NCBI GenBank assembly: GCA_963422565.1
Contig: OY730228.1
Span: 3,162,001 to 3,226,000, forward strand
DNA length: 64,000 bases
DNA from: G963422565 sp963422565
Lineage (GTDB): Bacteria > Pseudomonadota > Alphaproteobacteria > MPNO01
Direction of reading: 5' to 3'
Below the pieces are notes generated by a model. That model saw only the letters and a list, made by a program, of their open reading frames with translations. It did no database searches and was not told the origin of the DNA. A program made the translations under genes and the position numbers. Below, one piece after another: positions 7,783 to 15,368 of this stretch (positions are counted from its first letter, which is position 1; every line of letters starts with the position of its first letter).

Positions 7783-9024
7783 ATGCCGATCGACATAACG
7801 ATGCCGGCACTGTCGCCGACCATGACGGAAGGCAGCCTCGCGCGTTGGCTGGTGGAGGAGGGGCAGACGGTCGCCCCCGGCGACGTCATCGCCGAGATCG
7901 AGACCGACAAGGCGACCATGGAGGTCGAAGCGGTCGACGAGGGAGTCATCGGCCGCATCCTGATTCCCGCGGGCACCGACGGCGTCGCCGTCAACTCGGT
8001 GATCGGCGTGCTCCTGACCGAGGGCGAGGAGCCGCCGCGCCTCGCCGAACGCGGTCCCGAGCCTCCGGCCGCGGATCCTGCGGTCCTGGAGCCGCCGCAG
8101 CCCGCCGGCCGCGCCCCCGCCCCGGTGGTGGACCGGGCCGTTTCCGAGCCGCCGCGCGGCGCGGAGAAGACCGGCGAACGGGTCCTCGCCTCGCCGCTCG
8201 CCCGCCGGATGGCGGCCCAGGCGGGACTCGATCTCCGCAGCATCGCCGGCTCCGGGCCGCATGGGCGGATCGTCAAGACGGATATCGATGCGGTACTGCG
8301 CGTGCCCGAAGTTCCCGCCCCCGCCGCCAGGCATTCTCCTGACGACGAGGTCGTCAGGCTGTCTTCCATGCGCCGGGTCATCGCCGAACGCATGACCGAA
8401 GCGAAGACGACGATCCCGCATTTCTATCTCAGCGTCGATTGCGATATCGATCGACTGCTGGAGTTCCGAGCGGAGATCAACCGCAGGGCGGCGCCATCGA
8501 AGGTGTCGATCAACGATATCGTCATCCGGGCCTGTGCGGCAGCGCTCCGCCGGGTACCGGCGGCCAACGTGTCCTGGGCCGGCGACGGCAGCATGATCCG
8601 GCATCATGCGGTCGACATTTCGGTGGCGGTCGCGGTTCCCGGCGGGCTGGTTACTCCGGTCGTTCGCAATGCCGACGCCAAGGGGCTCGTCGAGATCGCC
8701 GACGAGATGAAGGATTTCGCGGCCCGCGCGCGGGAGGGGAAGCTCCTGCCCGAGGAATACCAGGGCGGTTCCATGTCGGTGTCGAATCTCGGGATGTACG
8801 GCGTCAAGCAGTTCGACGCGGTGATCAACCCGCCGCAGGCCAGCATCCTGGCCGTCGGCGCCGGCGAGGCGCGCCCCGTGGTGCGGGACGGCGCGCTCGC
8901 CGTCGCTCAGGTGATGACATGCACGCTTTCGATCGATCACCGCGTGCTCGACGGAGCGGCGGGCGGGGAGCTCCTGACCGCGATCAGGTCTTTCCTGGAA
9001 TATCCCCCGGCGATCCTGGCTTAG
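7783..9024 (+). CDS. pdhC: Dihydrolipoamide acetyltransferase (E2 of pyruvate dehydrogenase)
   Basis: Core subunit of the complex; transfers the acetyl group from lipoamide to CoA. The domains are: a single lipoyl domain at residues 1-80 with the attachment lysine Lys43 in EIETDKATMEVEA; a Pro/Ala/Glu-rich hinge; a peripheral-subunit-binding domain at about 145-180 (ASPLARRMAAQAGLDL, SGPHGRIVKTDI); another hinge; and the acetyltransferase domain to residue 413. The catalytic motif is SIDHRVLDG with His386 and Asp390. One lipoyl domain and this length are usual for alphaproteobacteria. The gene is 36 bases after pdhB and 8 bases before lpd. LipA, encoded two genes on, makes the cofactor for Lys43. 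Confidence 0.96.
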   Translation: MPIDITMPALSPTMTEGSLARWLVEEGQTVAPGDVIAEIETDKATMEVEAVDEGVIGRILIPAGTDGVAVNSVIGVLLTEGEEPPRLAERGPEPPAADPAVLEPPQPAGRAPAPVVDRAVSEPPRGAEKTGERVLASPLARRMAAQAGLDLRSIAGSGPHGRIVKTDIDAVLRVPEVPAPAARHSPDDEVVRLSSMRRVIAERMTEAKTTIPHFYLSVDCDIDRLLEFRAEINRRAAPSKVSINDIVIRACAAALRRVPAANVSWAGDGSMIRHHAVDISVAVAVPGGLVTPVVRNADAKGLVEIADEMKDFAARAREGKLLPEEYQGGSMSVSNLGMYGVKQFDAVINPPQASILAVGAGEARPVVRDGALAVAQVMTCTLSIDHRVLDGAAGGELLTAIRSFLEYPPAILA

Positions 9025-9032
9025 GGCGCGGG

Positions 9033-10427
9033 ATGGCCGGGCACCGTTTCGATGTCGTCGTCCTGGGAGGCGGGCCGGGCGGCTATGTCGCGGCGATCAG
9101 GGCGGCCCAGCTCGGCATGGCCGCGGCCGTCGTCGAGCGCGACGCGCTCGGCGGGATATGCCTCAACTGGGGGTGCATTCCGACCAAGGCGCTTCTCCGG
9201 TCGTCGGAGATCAATCATCTGCTCGGTCATCTCGATGCCTTCGGCTTCGCGCTCGGAGAGGCGACGTTCGACATCGGGCGTATCGTCAAGCGCTCGCGCG
9301 ATGTCGCCGCCCGCCTCAGCGGGGGCGTCGCCCATCTCTTGCACAAGAACGGGGTGCGGGTGTTCAAAGGTCGAGGCCGGTTGGACGGTCCGGGGCGGGT
9401 CGCCGTCGAGGGGGAAGGCGGGCCCGAGACGCTTTCGGCGCCCCATATCCTTTTGGCGACCGGCGCGCGCCCGCGCGGTCTTCCGGGGATCGCGGCCGAC
9501 GGCGCGCGGGTCTGGACCTATCGCGAGGCCATGACGCCCCCGGCGCTCCCGTCCTCCCTCCTCGTCGTCGGTTCCGGGGCGATCGGGATCGAGTTCGCGA
9601 GCTTCTACCGCGACCTCGGGGCGGACGTGCATATCGTCGAAGCGATGGACCGAATCCTTCCGGCGGAGGACGAGGAGATCTCGGCCTTCGCCTGCAAGGC
9701 GTTCGAGGCTCAGGGCATGACGATCGACACGGCGACCACCGTCGAGAGCCTCGCGCCCTCGGGGGACGGCGTCGCCGCCGGATTGACCGGCGCGGAGGGC
9801 GCGCGCGAGGTCGCCGCCGATCGGGTCGTGCTGGCCGTCGGGATCACCGGCAATGTCGAGGATATCGGCCTCGACGGCACGGGCGTCGTCGTCGACCGCG
9901 GCCATATCGGGGTCGACGCGCGGATGCGGACCGGCGAGCCCGGGATCTATGCGATCGGCGATGTCGCCGGACCGCCCTGGCTCGCCCACAAGGCCAGCCA
10001 TGAGGGGATCCTCTGCGTCGAAGGGATCGCGGGTCGCGATGTCCGTCCCCTCGACCGCGAGCGCATTCCGGGGTGCACCTATTGCCGGCCCCAGATCGCG
10101 AGCATCGGCCTTTCGGAAGCCGCGGCCAGGGAGGCCGGCCATGAGGTAAGGGTCGGGCGGTTCCCCTATCTCGGCAACGGCAAGGCGATCGCGCTGGGCG
10201 ATGACCAGGGGCTGATCAAGACGGTGTTCGACGCGGCGACGGGCGCTCTGCTCGGAGCGCATCTGATCGGTACGGACGTGACCGAACTGATCCAGGGCTT
10301 TGCGATCGCCAAGACGCTGGAGACGACCGAAGCCGAGCTGATCGAGACGGTATTTCCGCATCCGACCCTGTCGGAGGCGATGCACGAATCGACGCTTGAC
10401 GCCTTCCAGCGGGTTATCCATGTCTAG
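9033..10427 (+). CDS. lpd: Dihydrolipoamide dehydrogenase (E3)
   Basis: FAD enzyme that reoxidises the dihydrolipoamide of the pyruvate dehydrogenase complex with NAD+. The protein has 464 residues from the ATG at 9033. The N-terminal FAD-binding motif is VVVLGGGPGGYVAAI, with the redox disulfide Cys43/Cys48 in GGICLNWGCIPTK. The NAD-binding motif is VVGSGAIGIEFASFYRDLG, the second FAD motif is GIYAIGDV, and the dimer-interface catalytic motif is FPHPTLSEAMHES. The frame is open far upstream into pdhC, but the FAD motif directly after 9033 and the 8-base spacing to pdhC fix the start. Its position inside the operon says it is the E3 dedicated to pyruvate dehydrogenase. Confidence 0.96.
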   Translation: MAGHRFDVVVLGGGPGGYVAAIRAAQLGMAAAVVERDALGGICLNWGCIPTKALLRSSEINHLLGHLDAFGFALGEATFDIGRIVKRSRDVAARLSGGVAHLLHKNGVRVFKGRGRLDGPGRVAVEGEGGPETLSAPHILLATGARPRGLPGIAADGARVWTYREAMTPPALPSSLLVVGSGAIGIEFASFYRDLGADVHIVEAMDRILPAEDEEISAFACKAFEAQGMTIDTATTVESLAPSGDGVAAGLTGAEGAREVAADRVVLAVGITGNVEDIGLDGTGVVVDRGHIGVDARMRTGEPGIYAIGDVAGPPWLAHKASHEGILCVEGIAGRDVRPLDRERIPGCTYCRPQIASIGLSEAAAREAGHEVRVGRFPYLGNGKAIALGDDQGLIKTVFDAATGALLGAHLIGTDVTELIQGFAIAKTLETTEAELIETVFPHPTLSEAMHESTLDAFQRVIHV

Positions 10428-10430
10428 CTG

Positions 10431-11381
10431 ATGTCGACTGCGACGATGTCCACCGGGCTGCGGCATCCCGAGAAGGCGAGCCGGCCCGACAGCCCGATCC
10501 CGCGCAAACCGCCCTGGATAAGGGTCCGTGCGCCGACCTCGCCGGCCTATCGGAAGACCCGGCACCTCATGCGCGATCAGGGGTTGGTGACGGTGTGCGA
10601 GGAGGCGGCGTGCCCCAATATCGGCGAATGCTGGTCGCGCGGGCACGCGACGGTGATGATCCTGGGCAGCGTCTGCACCAGGGCATGCGCGTTCTGCAAT
10701 GTCGCGACCGGGATGCCGGACCGGCCGGACCCCGGCGAGCCGGACCGCGTCGCTGCCGCGGCGGCCCGGCTGGGCCTGTCCCATATGGTCGTCACCTCGG
10801 TCGACCGCGACGATCTCGCCGACGGCGGTGCGGAGCATTTCGCCCGGGTGATCCGGGCAGTCCGCCGTCGGGCCCCCGCGACCTCGATCGAGGTCCTGAC
10901 ACCCGACTTCCTGCGCAAGGACCGAGCCTGGGAGACGGTCGCCGCCGCCCGGCCGGACGTGTTCAACCACAATCTGGAGACGGTGCCGCGCCTCTATCCC
11001 AGGGTCAGGCCCGGTGCGCGCTATTTTCAGTCGCTGCGGCTTCTGGATCGGGTCAAGGCCTACGACCCCGCGATCTTCACCAAGTCGGGGCTGATGGTCG
11101 GCCTCGGCGAGAGCGAGGACGAGGTCCATCAGGTGATGGACGATCTCCGCGCGGCCGGGGTCGATTTCCTGACGGTGGGCCAATATCTTCAGCCGACGCC
11201 CAAACACCATCCGATCGATCGGTTCTGGACGCCGGAAGAGTTCGAGACCCTCGCGCGAGCGGCCCGAGGCAAGGGGTTTCTCATGGTGTCGGCAACGCCG
11301 CTGACGCGCTCCTCATACCATGCCGACCAGGATTTCGCGCGGCTCGTCGAACTGCGCGAACGGACCGCGGTCCGCGCCTGA
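10431..11381 (+). CDS. lipA: Lipoyl synthase
   Basis: Radical SAM enzyme that inserts two sulfur atoms into protein-bound octanoyl groups to make lipoamide. It has both iron-sulfur clusters of the family: the auxiliary cluster cysteines Cys56, Cys61 and Cys67 (CEEAACPNIGEC) and the radical SAM cluster Cys82, Cys86 and Cys89 (CTRACAFC). The C-terminal RSSYHA carries the serine that ligates the auxiliary cluster. The length of 316 residues is normal. The start ATG is three bases after the lpd stop; a second ATG at 10446 is possible. Co-transcription with the pdh genes links cofactor synthesis to the E2 that needs it. The cluster supply would come from the suf operon at 34462-40906. Confidence 0.96.
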   Translation: MSTATMSTGLRHPEKASRPDSPIPRKPPWIRVRAPTSPAYRKTRHLMRDQGLVTVCEEAACPNIGECWSRGHATVMILGSVCTRACAFCNVATGMPDRPDPGEPDRVAAAAARLGLSHMVVTSVDRDDLADGGAEHFARVIRAVRRRAPATSIEVLTPDFLRKDRAWETVAAARPDVFNHNLETVPRLYPRVRPGARYFQSLRLLDRVKAYDPAIFTKSGLMVGLGESEDEVHQVMDDLRAAGVDFLTVGQYLQPTPKHHPIDRFWTPEEFETLARAARGKGFLMVSATPLTRSSYHADQDFARLVELRERTAVRA

Positions 11382-11863
11382 TGCCGACCCATGCGGAGCG
11401 GCGGCGACTCCCCTACCGGGCCGCGGATATCTTCGATCTCGTCGCCGATGTCGAGCGCTATCCCGAATTTCTGCCCTGGTGCGTCGGCGTCAGCGTGCTC
11501 CGGCGGGAGGAGCGGGTCCTGCTCGCGGAGATGCTGATCGGGTTCAAGCTCTTGCGCGAACGCTTCACCTCCAGGGTGACGCTGTGCCCGCCGGAACGGA
11601 TCGATGTCGTCTATATCGACGGCCCCTTCCGCCGCCTCGACAACCACTGGATATTCAAGTCGGCCGAGGACGGCTGCACGGTCGACTTCCATATCGATTT
11701 CGAATTCCGGTCGCCGCTTCTGCGCCGCCTGATGGGACCGTTGTTCAACGAAGCGGTTCGCCGGATGGTGGCGGCGTTCGAGGCCCGTGCCAGGCTCCGC
11801 TACGGCCGGCCGCCGGGGCCGGGCGAAGCCGCTCCGGCGCCGCTCCGGGCGCTTCGGAAGTAA
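11381..11863 (+). CDS. RatA/COQ10-like START-domain protein
   Basis: A 160-residue member of the polyketide-cyclase/START family that includes bacterial RatA and mitochondrial COQ10. The conserved opening PYRAADIFDLVADVERYPEFLPWC, the middle LLRERFTSRV and the end VDFHIDFEFRSPLLRRLMGPLFNEAVRRMVAAFEARA cover the whole fold. The ATG overlaps the lipA stop by one base (TGATG), a coupling often seen for lipA and this family in alphaproteobacteria. COQ10 homologues bind ubiquinone and help respiratory electron transport; RatA was described as a ribosome-association toxin in E. coli. The sequence does not decide between these roles. The last 15 residues are a low-complexity Pro/Ala tail. Confidence 0.85.
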   Translation: MPTHAERRRLPYRAADIFDLVADVERYPEFLPWCVGVSVLRREERVLLAEMLIGFKLLRERFTSRVTLCPPERIDVVYIDGPFRRLDNHWIFKSAEDGCTVDFHIDFEFRSPLLRRLMGPLFNEAVRRMVAAFEARARLRYGRPPGPGEAAPAPLRALRK

Positions 11864-11875
11864 CGGAGGGCGGCC

Positions 11876-11921
11876 GGCGGGCGGGACGAGAGCGCCGCAT
11901 CGCAACGGGGGACCGCCCGCC
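11876..11921. terminator. GC-rich hairpin after the lipA/RatA genes
   Basis: A perfect 9-bp inverted repeat, GGCGGGCGG at 11876-11884 and CCGCCCGCC at 11913-11921, encloses a 28-base loop just after the RatA-like stop. No T-run follows, so an intrinsic terminator is uncertain. It lies between convergent transcription units. Confidence 0.25.
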
Positions 11922-12021
11922 GAAGTGACCGGGTTCGGACGGATGTGAGACGCGGGCCTTGAATCGGGGTTGGAGGTCTCCGAGGCTGTCGGTGTGAACA
12001 AGCAGCCGAAGGAGGACCCCC

Positions 12022-12159
12022 ATGCAGGTACGAGGCCTGCCACGTCAGCTTACACGCGACGCCCTCGAGCGTCGGCATCGGGCCGGATCGAACGGCCTGA
12101 CCGCATCCGATGGAGATCTTGCGCGAAATGCCGGTCGTCGAGACGGAGACATCGGTTGA
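12022..12159 (+). CDS. Possible small protein (45 residues)
   Basis: A short open frame begins at ATG 12022, six bases after a near-perfect ribosome binding site (AAGGAGGA at 12009-12016), one of the strongest in the window. The product would be a basic, hydrophilic 45-residue peptide starting MQVRGLPRQLTRDALERRH, with no membrane segment, cysteine or motif I recognise. It sits in the 343-base space (11864-12206) between convergent genes; I see nothing else there apart from the hairpin at 11876-11921. The strong binding site is the only support, so it could also be a leader peptide, a remnant or chance. Confidence 0.3.
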   Translation: MQVRGLPRQLTRDALERRHRAGSNGLTASDGDLARNAGRRDGDIG

Positions 12160-12206
12160 GGTCGACGAATCTGCGGATGCGGCACGGTCCCCTTCGGCTG
12201 CGTGGC

Positions 12207-12734
12207 TCACCTCGTTTCCCTCGCACCGGCCTCGCCCGCTGCGTCGGGTCGCCGGGCGAGCCTCGCGATCAGGTCGAGCCCGACCAGGACCGATGCTTCG
12301 CGGACCGCCGTGCGGCCGCCGGGAAAGACGCGGCGGACATGCAGGGTCGCCCCGCCCCGGCGGGCGGCCGCGATATGGACGAGGCCGACCGGCTTGCCCG
12401 CGCTCCCGCCGCCGGGTCCGGCGACGCCGGTGATCCCGACGGCGATGTCGGCGCGCGAGTGCCGCAGGCCACCCTCCGCCATGGCCCTGGCCACGGGCTC
12501 GGACACCGCGCCATAGGCGTCGATCATGTCGAGCGGCACCGAGGTCGACTCGTTCTTGGCGCTGTTGCTGTAGGTCACGAAACCCCGCTCGAAGATGTCG
12601 GAGGAGCCGGGCACCGCCGTGAGGGCGCTGGCGAGAAGGCCGCCAGTGCAGGACTCGACCGACGCCACCGCGAGCCTGGCCGCGCGGCAGGCTGCGAGCG
12701 TCGCTTCTGCGCGGTCGCGGATCTCCGGACTCAC
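12207..12734 (-). CDS. pncC: CinA-type nicotinamide-nucleotide amidohydrolase (PncC domain only)
   Basis: A 175-residue protein made only of the C-terminal CinA/PncC domain, which deamidates nicotinamide mononucleotide to nicotinate mononucleotide in NAD recycling. The family signature ESCTGGLLASALTAVPGSSDIFERGFVTYSN is at about residues 23-55, followed by GAVSEPVARAMAEG and GITGVAGPGGGSAGKPVGLV. The N-terminal molybdopterin-binding-like domain of full-length CinA is absent, as in E. coli YgaD. The start is a GTG at 12734 that overlaps the pgpA stop by four bases (GTGA), so the two genes are probably translated together. The function comes from family knowledge. Confidence 0.88.
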   Translation of the reverse strand: MSPEIRDRAEATLAACRAARLAVASVESCTGGLLASALTAVPGSSDIFERGFVTYSNSAKNESTSVPLDMIDAYGAVSEPVARAMAEGGLRHSRADIAVGITGVAGPGGGSAGKPVGLVHIAAARRGGATLHVRRVFPGGRTAVREASVLVGLDLIARLARRPDAAGEAGARETR

Positions 12735-13225
12735 GGGGTTCCTTTCCCGATCAGCGCGACCGCCGCCGCGGTGCCGGCGAGCGCGTAGAGCGCCGCCGCG
12801 AGGTCGTCCGCCATCACGCCGAGCGCCCCGGCGAGGGACCGTTCCGCCCAGGAAACGGGGAAGGGCTTGGCGATGTCCATGACCCGAAACATCGCAAAGG
12901 CGACCGCGAATTGCCACAGGCTAGTGTCAACCGCCGCGAGGGTCAGCATCTGGCCCGCGGCCTCGTCGATGACGATCTCCGGCGGGTCCGCGTCCGGTGT
13001 TCGTTTCAAGACTTCGTGGCAGGCCCAGAGCCCGAGCAGCGTCAACCCGACCGCGAGCGCAAGGACGCCGGGCCAGCCGACCGCCGCGAGGACGATCCAG
13101 CCCGCGGGCAGCGCGGCGGCGGACCCCCAGCTTCCCGGCGCCTTCGGAAGCAGACCGATGCCGCCGCAGGTCGCGACGAACATCGCCTTGTCCCGCCACG
13201 GCGGCACCGGCGCCCCGGTTCGCAA
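12731..13225 (-). CDS. pgpA: Phosphatidylglycerophosphatase A
   Basis: Membrane phosphatase that converts phosphatidylglycerophosphate to phosphatidylglycerol. The conserved blocks are GGIGLLPKAPGSWGS near the N-terminus, the acidic IVIDEAAGQM and FRVMDIAKPFPVSWAER followed by GVMADDLAAALYA near the C-terminus, with hydrophobic membrane segments between them (WIVLAAVGWPGVLALAVGLTLLGLW). The length is about 164 residues from a TTG at 13225, which has CGGAG upstream; a GTG at 13207 is the alternative. The start codon lies 18 bases beyond the ispDF stop. The gene is sandwiched in a minus-strand operon ispDF-pgpA-pncC, a common alphaproteobacterial order. The identification is firm, the start less so. 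Confidence 0.9.
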   Translation of the reverse strand: MRTGAPVPPWRDKAMFVATCGGIGLLPKAPGSWGSAAALPAGWIVLAAVGWPGVLALAVGLTLLGLWACHEVLKRTPDADPPEIVIDEAAGQMLTLAAVDTSLWQFAVAFAMFRVMDIAKPFPVSWAERSLAGALGVMADDLAAALYALAGTAAAVALIGKGTP

Positions 13226-13242
13226 GGCGATCGGCTCCGCCC

Positions 13243-14397
13243 TCAGTCCGGCATCCGGACCGTGGCGACCGCCTGCGCCGCGATGCCCTCGCCCCGCCCG
13301 ATGGCGCCGAGCCCTTCGGTGGTGGTCGCCTTGACGTTGATCCGCCCTGCCTCCACCCCGAGGATCGCGGCGAGCCGCGCGCGCATCGCCGCTCGGTGGG
13401 GCGCGATCCGCGGCCGTTCGCAGACGATCGTCAGATCGACATTGAGGATTTCGCCGTCCCGTTCGACGAGCAGATCCGATGCCCGACGCAGGAATATTTC
13501 CGACCGCGCGCCGCGCCATTGCGGATCCGTCGGCGGAAAATGGGTTCCGATATCGCCCGCCCCGACGGCGCCGAGCAGCGCATCGGTCGCCGCGTGTATC
13601 GCGACATCCGCATCGGAGTGGCCGACCAGCCCCCTGTCATGCGGGATCGTCACCCCGCACAGGGTGACCGAACGCCCAGGGCCGAACGCATGGACATCGC
13701 AGCCCCAGCCCGTTCGCGGCACGCCCCGGAGGGCGGCCAACCGTTCGCCGGCGAGCGCGAGGTCCTCTTGAGTCGTGATCTTGAGATTCGCCTCGCTGCC
13801 GGCGACCAGAGCGAGAGCGAGCCCGGCGGCTTCGGCGACGGCGGCGTCGTCGGTGAGCGACCGGCCGCGGGCGCTGCAATGCGCCTCGAGAATCGCCGCG
13901 AAACGGAATCCCTGCGGCGTCTGCGCACGCCATAGCCCCTCCCGCGCGACCGTGCGCAGCGCCTGCCCGGCGTGCCTCTGCTTGAGCGTGTCCCGGATCG
14001 GGATGGCGGGCAGGGCGGCCGCATGGTTCTCGAGCGCTCGCAACAGCCGGTCGATCGTCGCGGCGCCGGGGAACGGCCGCGCCGCGTCATGGATCAGCAC
14101 CAGGCGGGGCGGGGCGGCTCGCAGGCTCTCGAGGCCCCGCAGCGCGGAGGCCTGACGGGACGTGCCGCCGACGACCGGCGCCATCACCGCAACGCCGGCG
14201 AGGGCCGCGTCGTGGCGGGCCCGGTCGCCGGCGGCGATCACGGCCCGGACCCGATCCACCCCGGGATGGTCGAGGAAGGCCTCGGCCGCGCGGCGGAGGA
14301 CGGCCTTGCCGCCCAGCTCGAGATATTGCTTGGGGATGTCCGCGCCGAGGCGGCTGCCGCTGCCGCCGGCCAGGAGGAGAGCCACGCAGTCGTCCAT
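13243..14397 (-). CDS. ispDF: Bifunctional IspD/IspF, MEP isoprenoid pathway
   Basis: A fusion of 2-C-methyl-D-erythritol 4-phosphate cytidylyltransferase and 2-C-methyl-D-erythritol 2,4-cyclodiphosphate synthase, 384 residues. The IspD part (about 1-225) has LLAGGSGSRLGADIPKQY for CTP binding, VVGGTSRQASALRGL, HDAARP and the TDDAAVAEAAG segment. The IspF part (about 230-384) has the metal-binding GCDVHAF (Asp and His), VGHSDADVAIHAATDALLGA, GDIGTHFPPTDP and the C-terminal KATTTEGLGAIGRGEGIAAQAVA. Fused IspDF is typical of alphaproteobacteria and joins steps 3 and 5 of the pathway. The start ATG at 14397 has GGGGG a few bases upstream. The gene is divergent from the membrane gene at 14505. 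Confidence 0.95.
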   Translation of the reverse strand: MDDCVALLLAGGSGSRLGADIPKQYLELGGKAVLRRAAEAFLDHPGVDRVRAVIAAGDRARHDAALAGVAVMAPVVGGTSRQASALRGLESLRAAPPRLVLIHDAARPFPGAATIDRLLRALENHAAALPAIPIRDTLKQRHAGQALRTVAREGLWRAQTPQGFRFAAILEAHCSARGRSLTDDAAVAEAAGLALALVAGSEANLKITTQEDLALAGERLAALRGVPRTGWGCDVHAFGPGRSVTLCGVTIPHDRGLVGHSDADVAIHAATDALLGAVGAGDIGTHFPPTDPQWRGARSEIFLRRASDLLVERDGEILNVDLTIVCERPRIAPHRAAMRARLAAILGVEAGRINVKATTTEGLGAIGRGEGIAAQAVATVRMPD

Positions 14398-14492
14398 CGC
14401 AGCCCCCGGCGGCCGTCTCCGGCGGACCGTAATTTGCCGCGTCGCGGCTGGCAAGCGGTCGGTCGCGCTGCCCATCCGCGACGCGGCTGCGC

Positions 14493-14498
14493 TATAGT
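14493..14498 (+). promoter_or_regulatory. Possible -10 element just before the ATG at 14505
   Basis: TATAGT at 14493-14498 matches five of six positions of the -10 consensus. Transcription starting 6-8 bases downstream would begin at or next to the ATG at 14505, implying a leaderless or nearly leaderless mRNA. No ribosome binding site is seen before that ATG, which fits, but no good -35 is present 17 bases upstream. Confidence 0.3.
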
Positions 14499-14504
14499 CG
14501 GCGC

Positions 14505-15305
14505 ATGTCGGTGAGCCTGATCGTGTCGATCGGCGCGGTGTTGTCGCTGCTGCCCGCGGCGCTGCTGCCATATCGCAGGATCGGGGGGCGGGACGGGCTG
14601 TTCTGGCTGCTCCTTGCGGTCGCCGCGGTCGGGGTCGCATCGGCCGTCGCCGTTCTGTTCGGGTCGGGATGGCGCAACGGGCTCGGCGGCGCGCTCTGGG
14701 CGACCGCAGGGGCGGGTCTCGCTTCGTTCGCGCTGGTCTCGGCGCTGAGCCGCGAGGCCTGGAGGCTGGCTGCCTTGATGTTCCCCTATCTGAGTTTCCT
14801 GGGGGCGCTGGCGACGGTCTGGCTCGACGTGCCGGCGCGACCGCTCGCGGCGGGGATGCCCGGCTCCTGGACCGCCGCGCATATCGTCTTCGCTCTCCTG
14901 GCCTACGGCCTTCTGACGGTAGGCGCGGTGGCCGGCGCGGCGGTCGTCCTGCAGGAACGGGCGCTCAAGGGGAAGCATCCGACCCGGCTCAGCGGCCTGC
15001 TGCTCTCGATCGCCGACGGCGACCGGTTGCAGACGCGGATGCTGCAGCTCGGCGCGCTGTCGCTGAGTCTGGGCCTGGCGACCGGCTTTGCCAGCCATTA
15101 CGGCTCCGACGGCAGGCTTGCGAGCTGGGACCACAAGACGGTCCTGTCGCTCGGCGCTCTCGTCGTCATTGCCGGGCTTCTCGGCGGGCGGATCCTGGAC
15201 GGCATGCGCGGCGGTCGCGCCGCTCGTCTGGCGATGCTGGCCTATCTCCTGCTCACGCTCGCCTATCCCGGCGTGAAGTTCGTGACCGATGTGCTGGTCG
15301 GCTGA
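14505..15305 (+). CDS. CcsA/HemX-like cytochrome c assembly family membrane protein
   Basis: A 266-residue polytopic inner-membrane protein with about eight hydrophobic segments. It resembles the HemX/YpjD branch of the cytochrome c assembly family: a first half of paired helices, then WTAAHIVFALLAYGLLTVGAVAGAAVVLQER, which contains the family-type His in a helix, and later TGFASHYGSDGRLASWDHKTVLSLGALVVI with further His residues usable for heme. The C-terminal region ends in a hydrophobic helix. In the family these proteins handle or export heme for cytochrome maturation, but this subgroup is poorly characterised. It is transcribed toward ntrY with 63 bases between them. Membrane location is clear; the precise role is not. 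Confidence 0.75.
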   Translation: MSVSLIVSIGAVLSLLPAALLPYRRIGGRDGLFWLLLAVAAVGVASAVAVLFGSGWRNGLGGALWATAGAGLASFALVSALSREAWRLAALMFPYLSFLGALATVWLDVPARPLAAGMPGSWTAAHIVFALLAYGLLTVGAVAGAAVVLQERALKGKHPTRLSGLLLSIADGDRLQTRMLQLGALSLSLGLATGFASHYGSDGRLASWDHKTVLSLGALVVIAGLLGGRILDGMRGGRAARLAMLAYLLLTLAYPGVKFVTDVLVG

Positions 15306-15368
15306 GGTTCGCGGAAACCGCGGCCGGGCACCGGTCCGTTTCCGGCGGATCGCTGCGGTGGCGGGCCG

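Noticed and set aside
8439..9032. Extension of the lpd frame upstream into pdhC
   Set aside because: The FAD-binding motif of E3 starts right after ATG 9033, and the upstream extension overlaps the pdhC catalytic domain in another frame with Arg-rich composition.
12110..12433. A plus-strand frame starting MEILREMPVVETE near the small ORF
   Set aside because: It overlaps pncC on the opposite strand for most of its length and becomes Arg/Pro-rich; it has no ribosome binding site.
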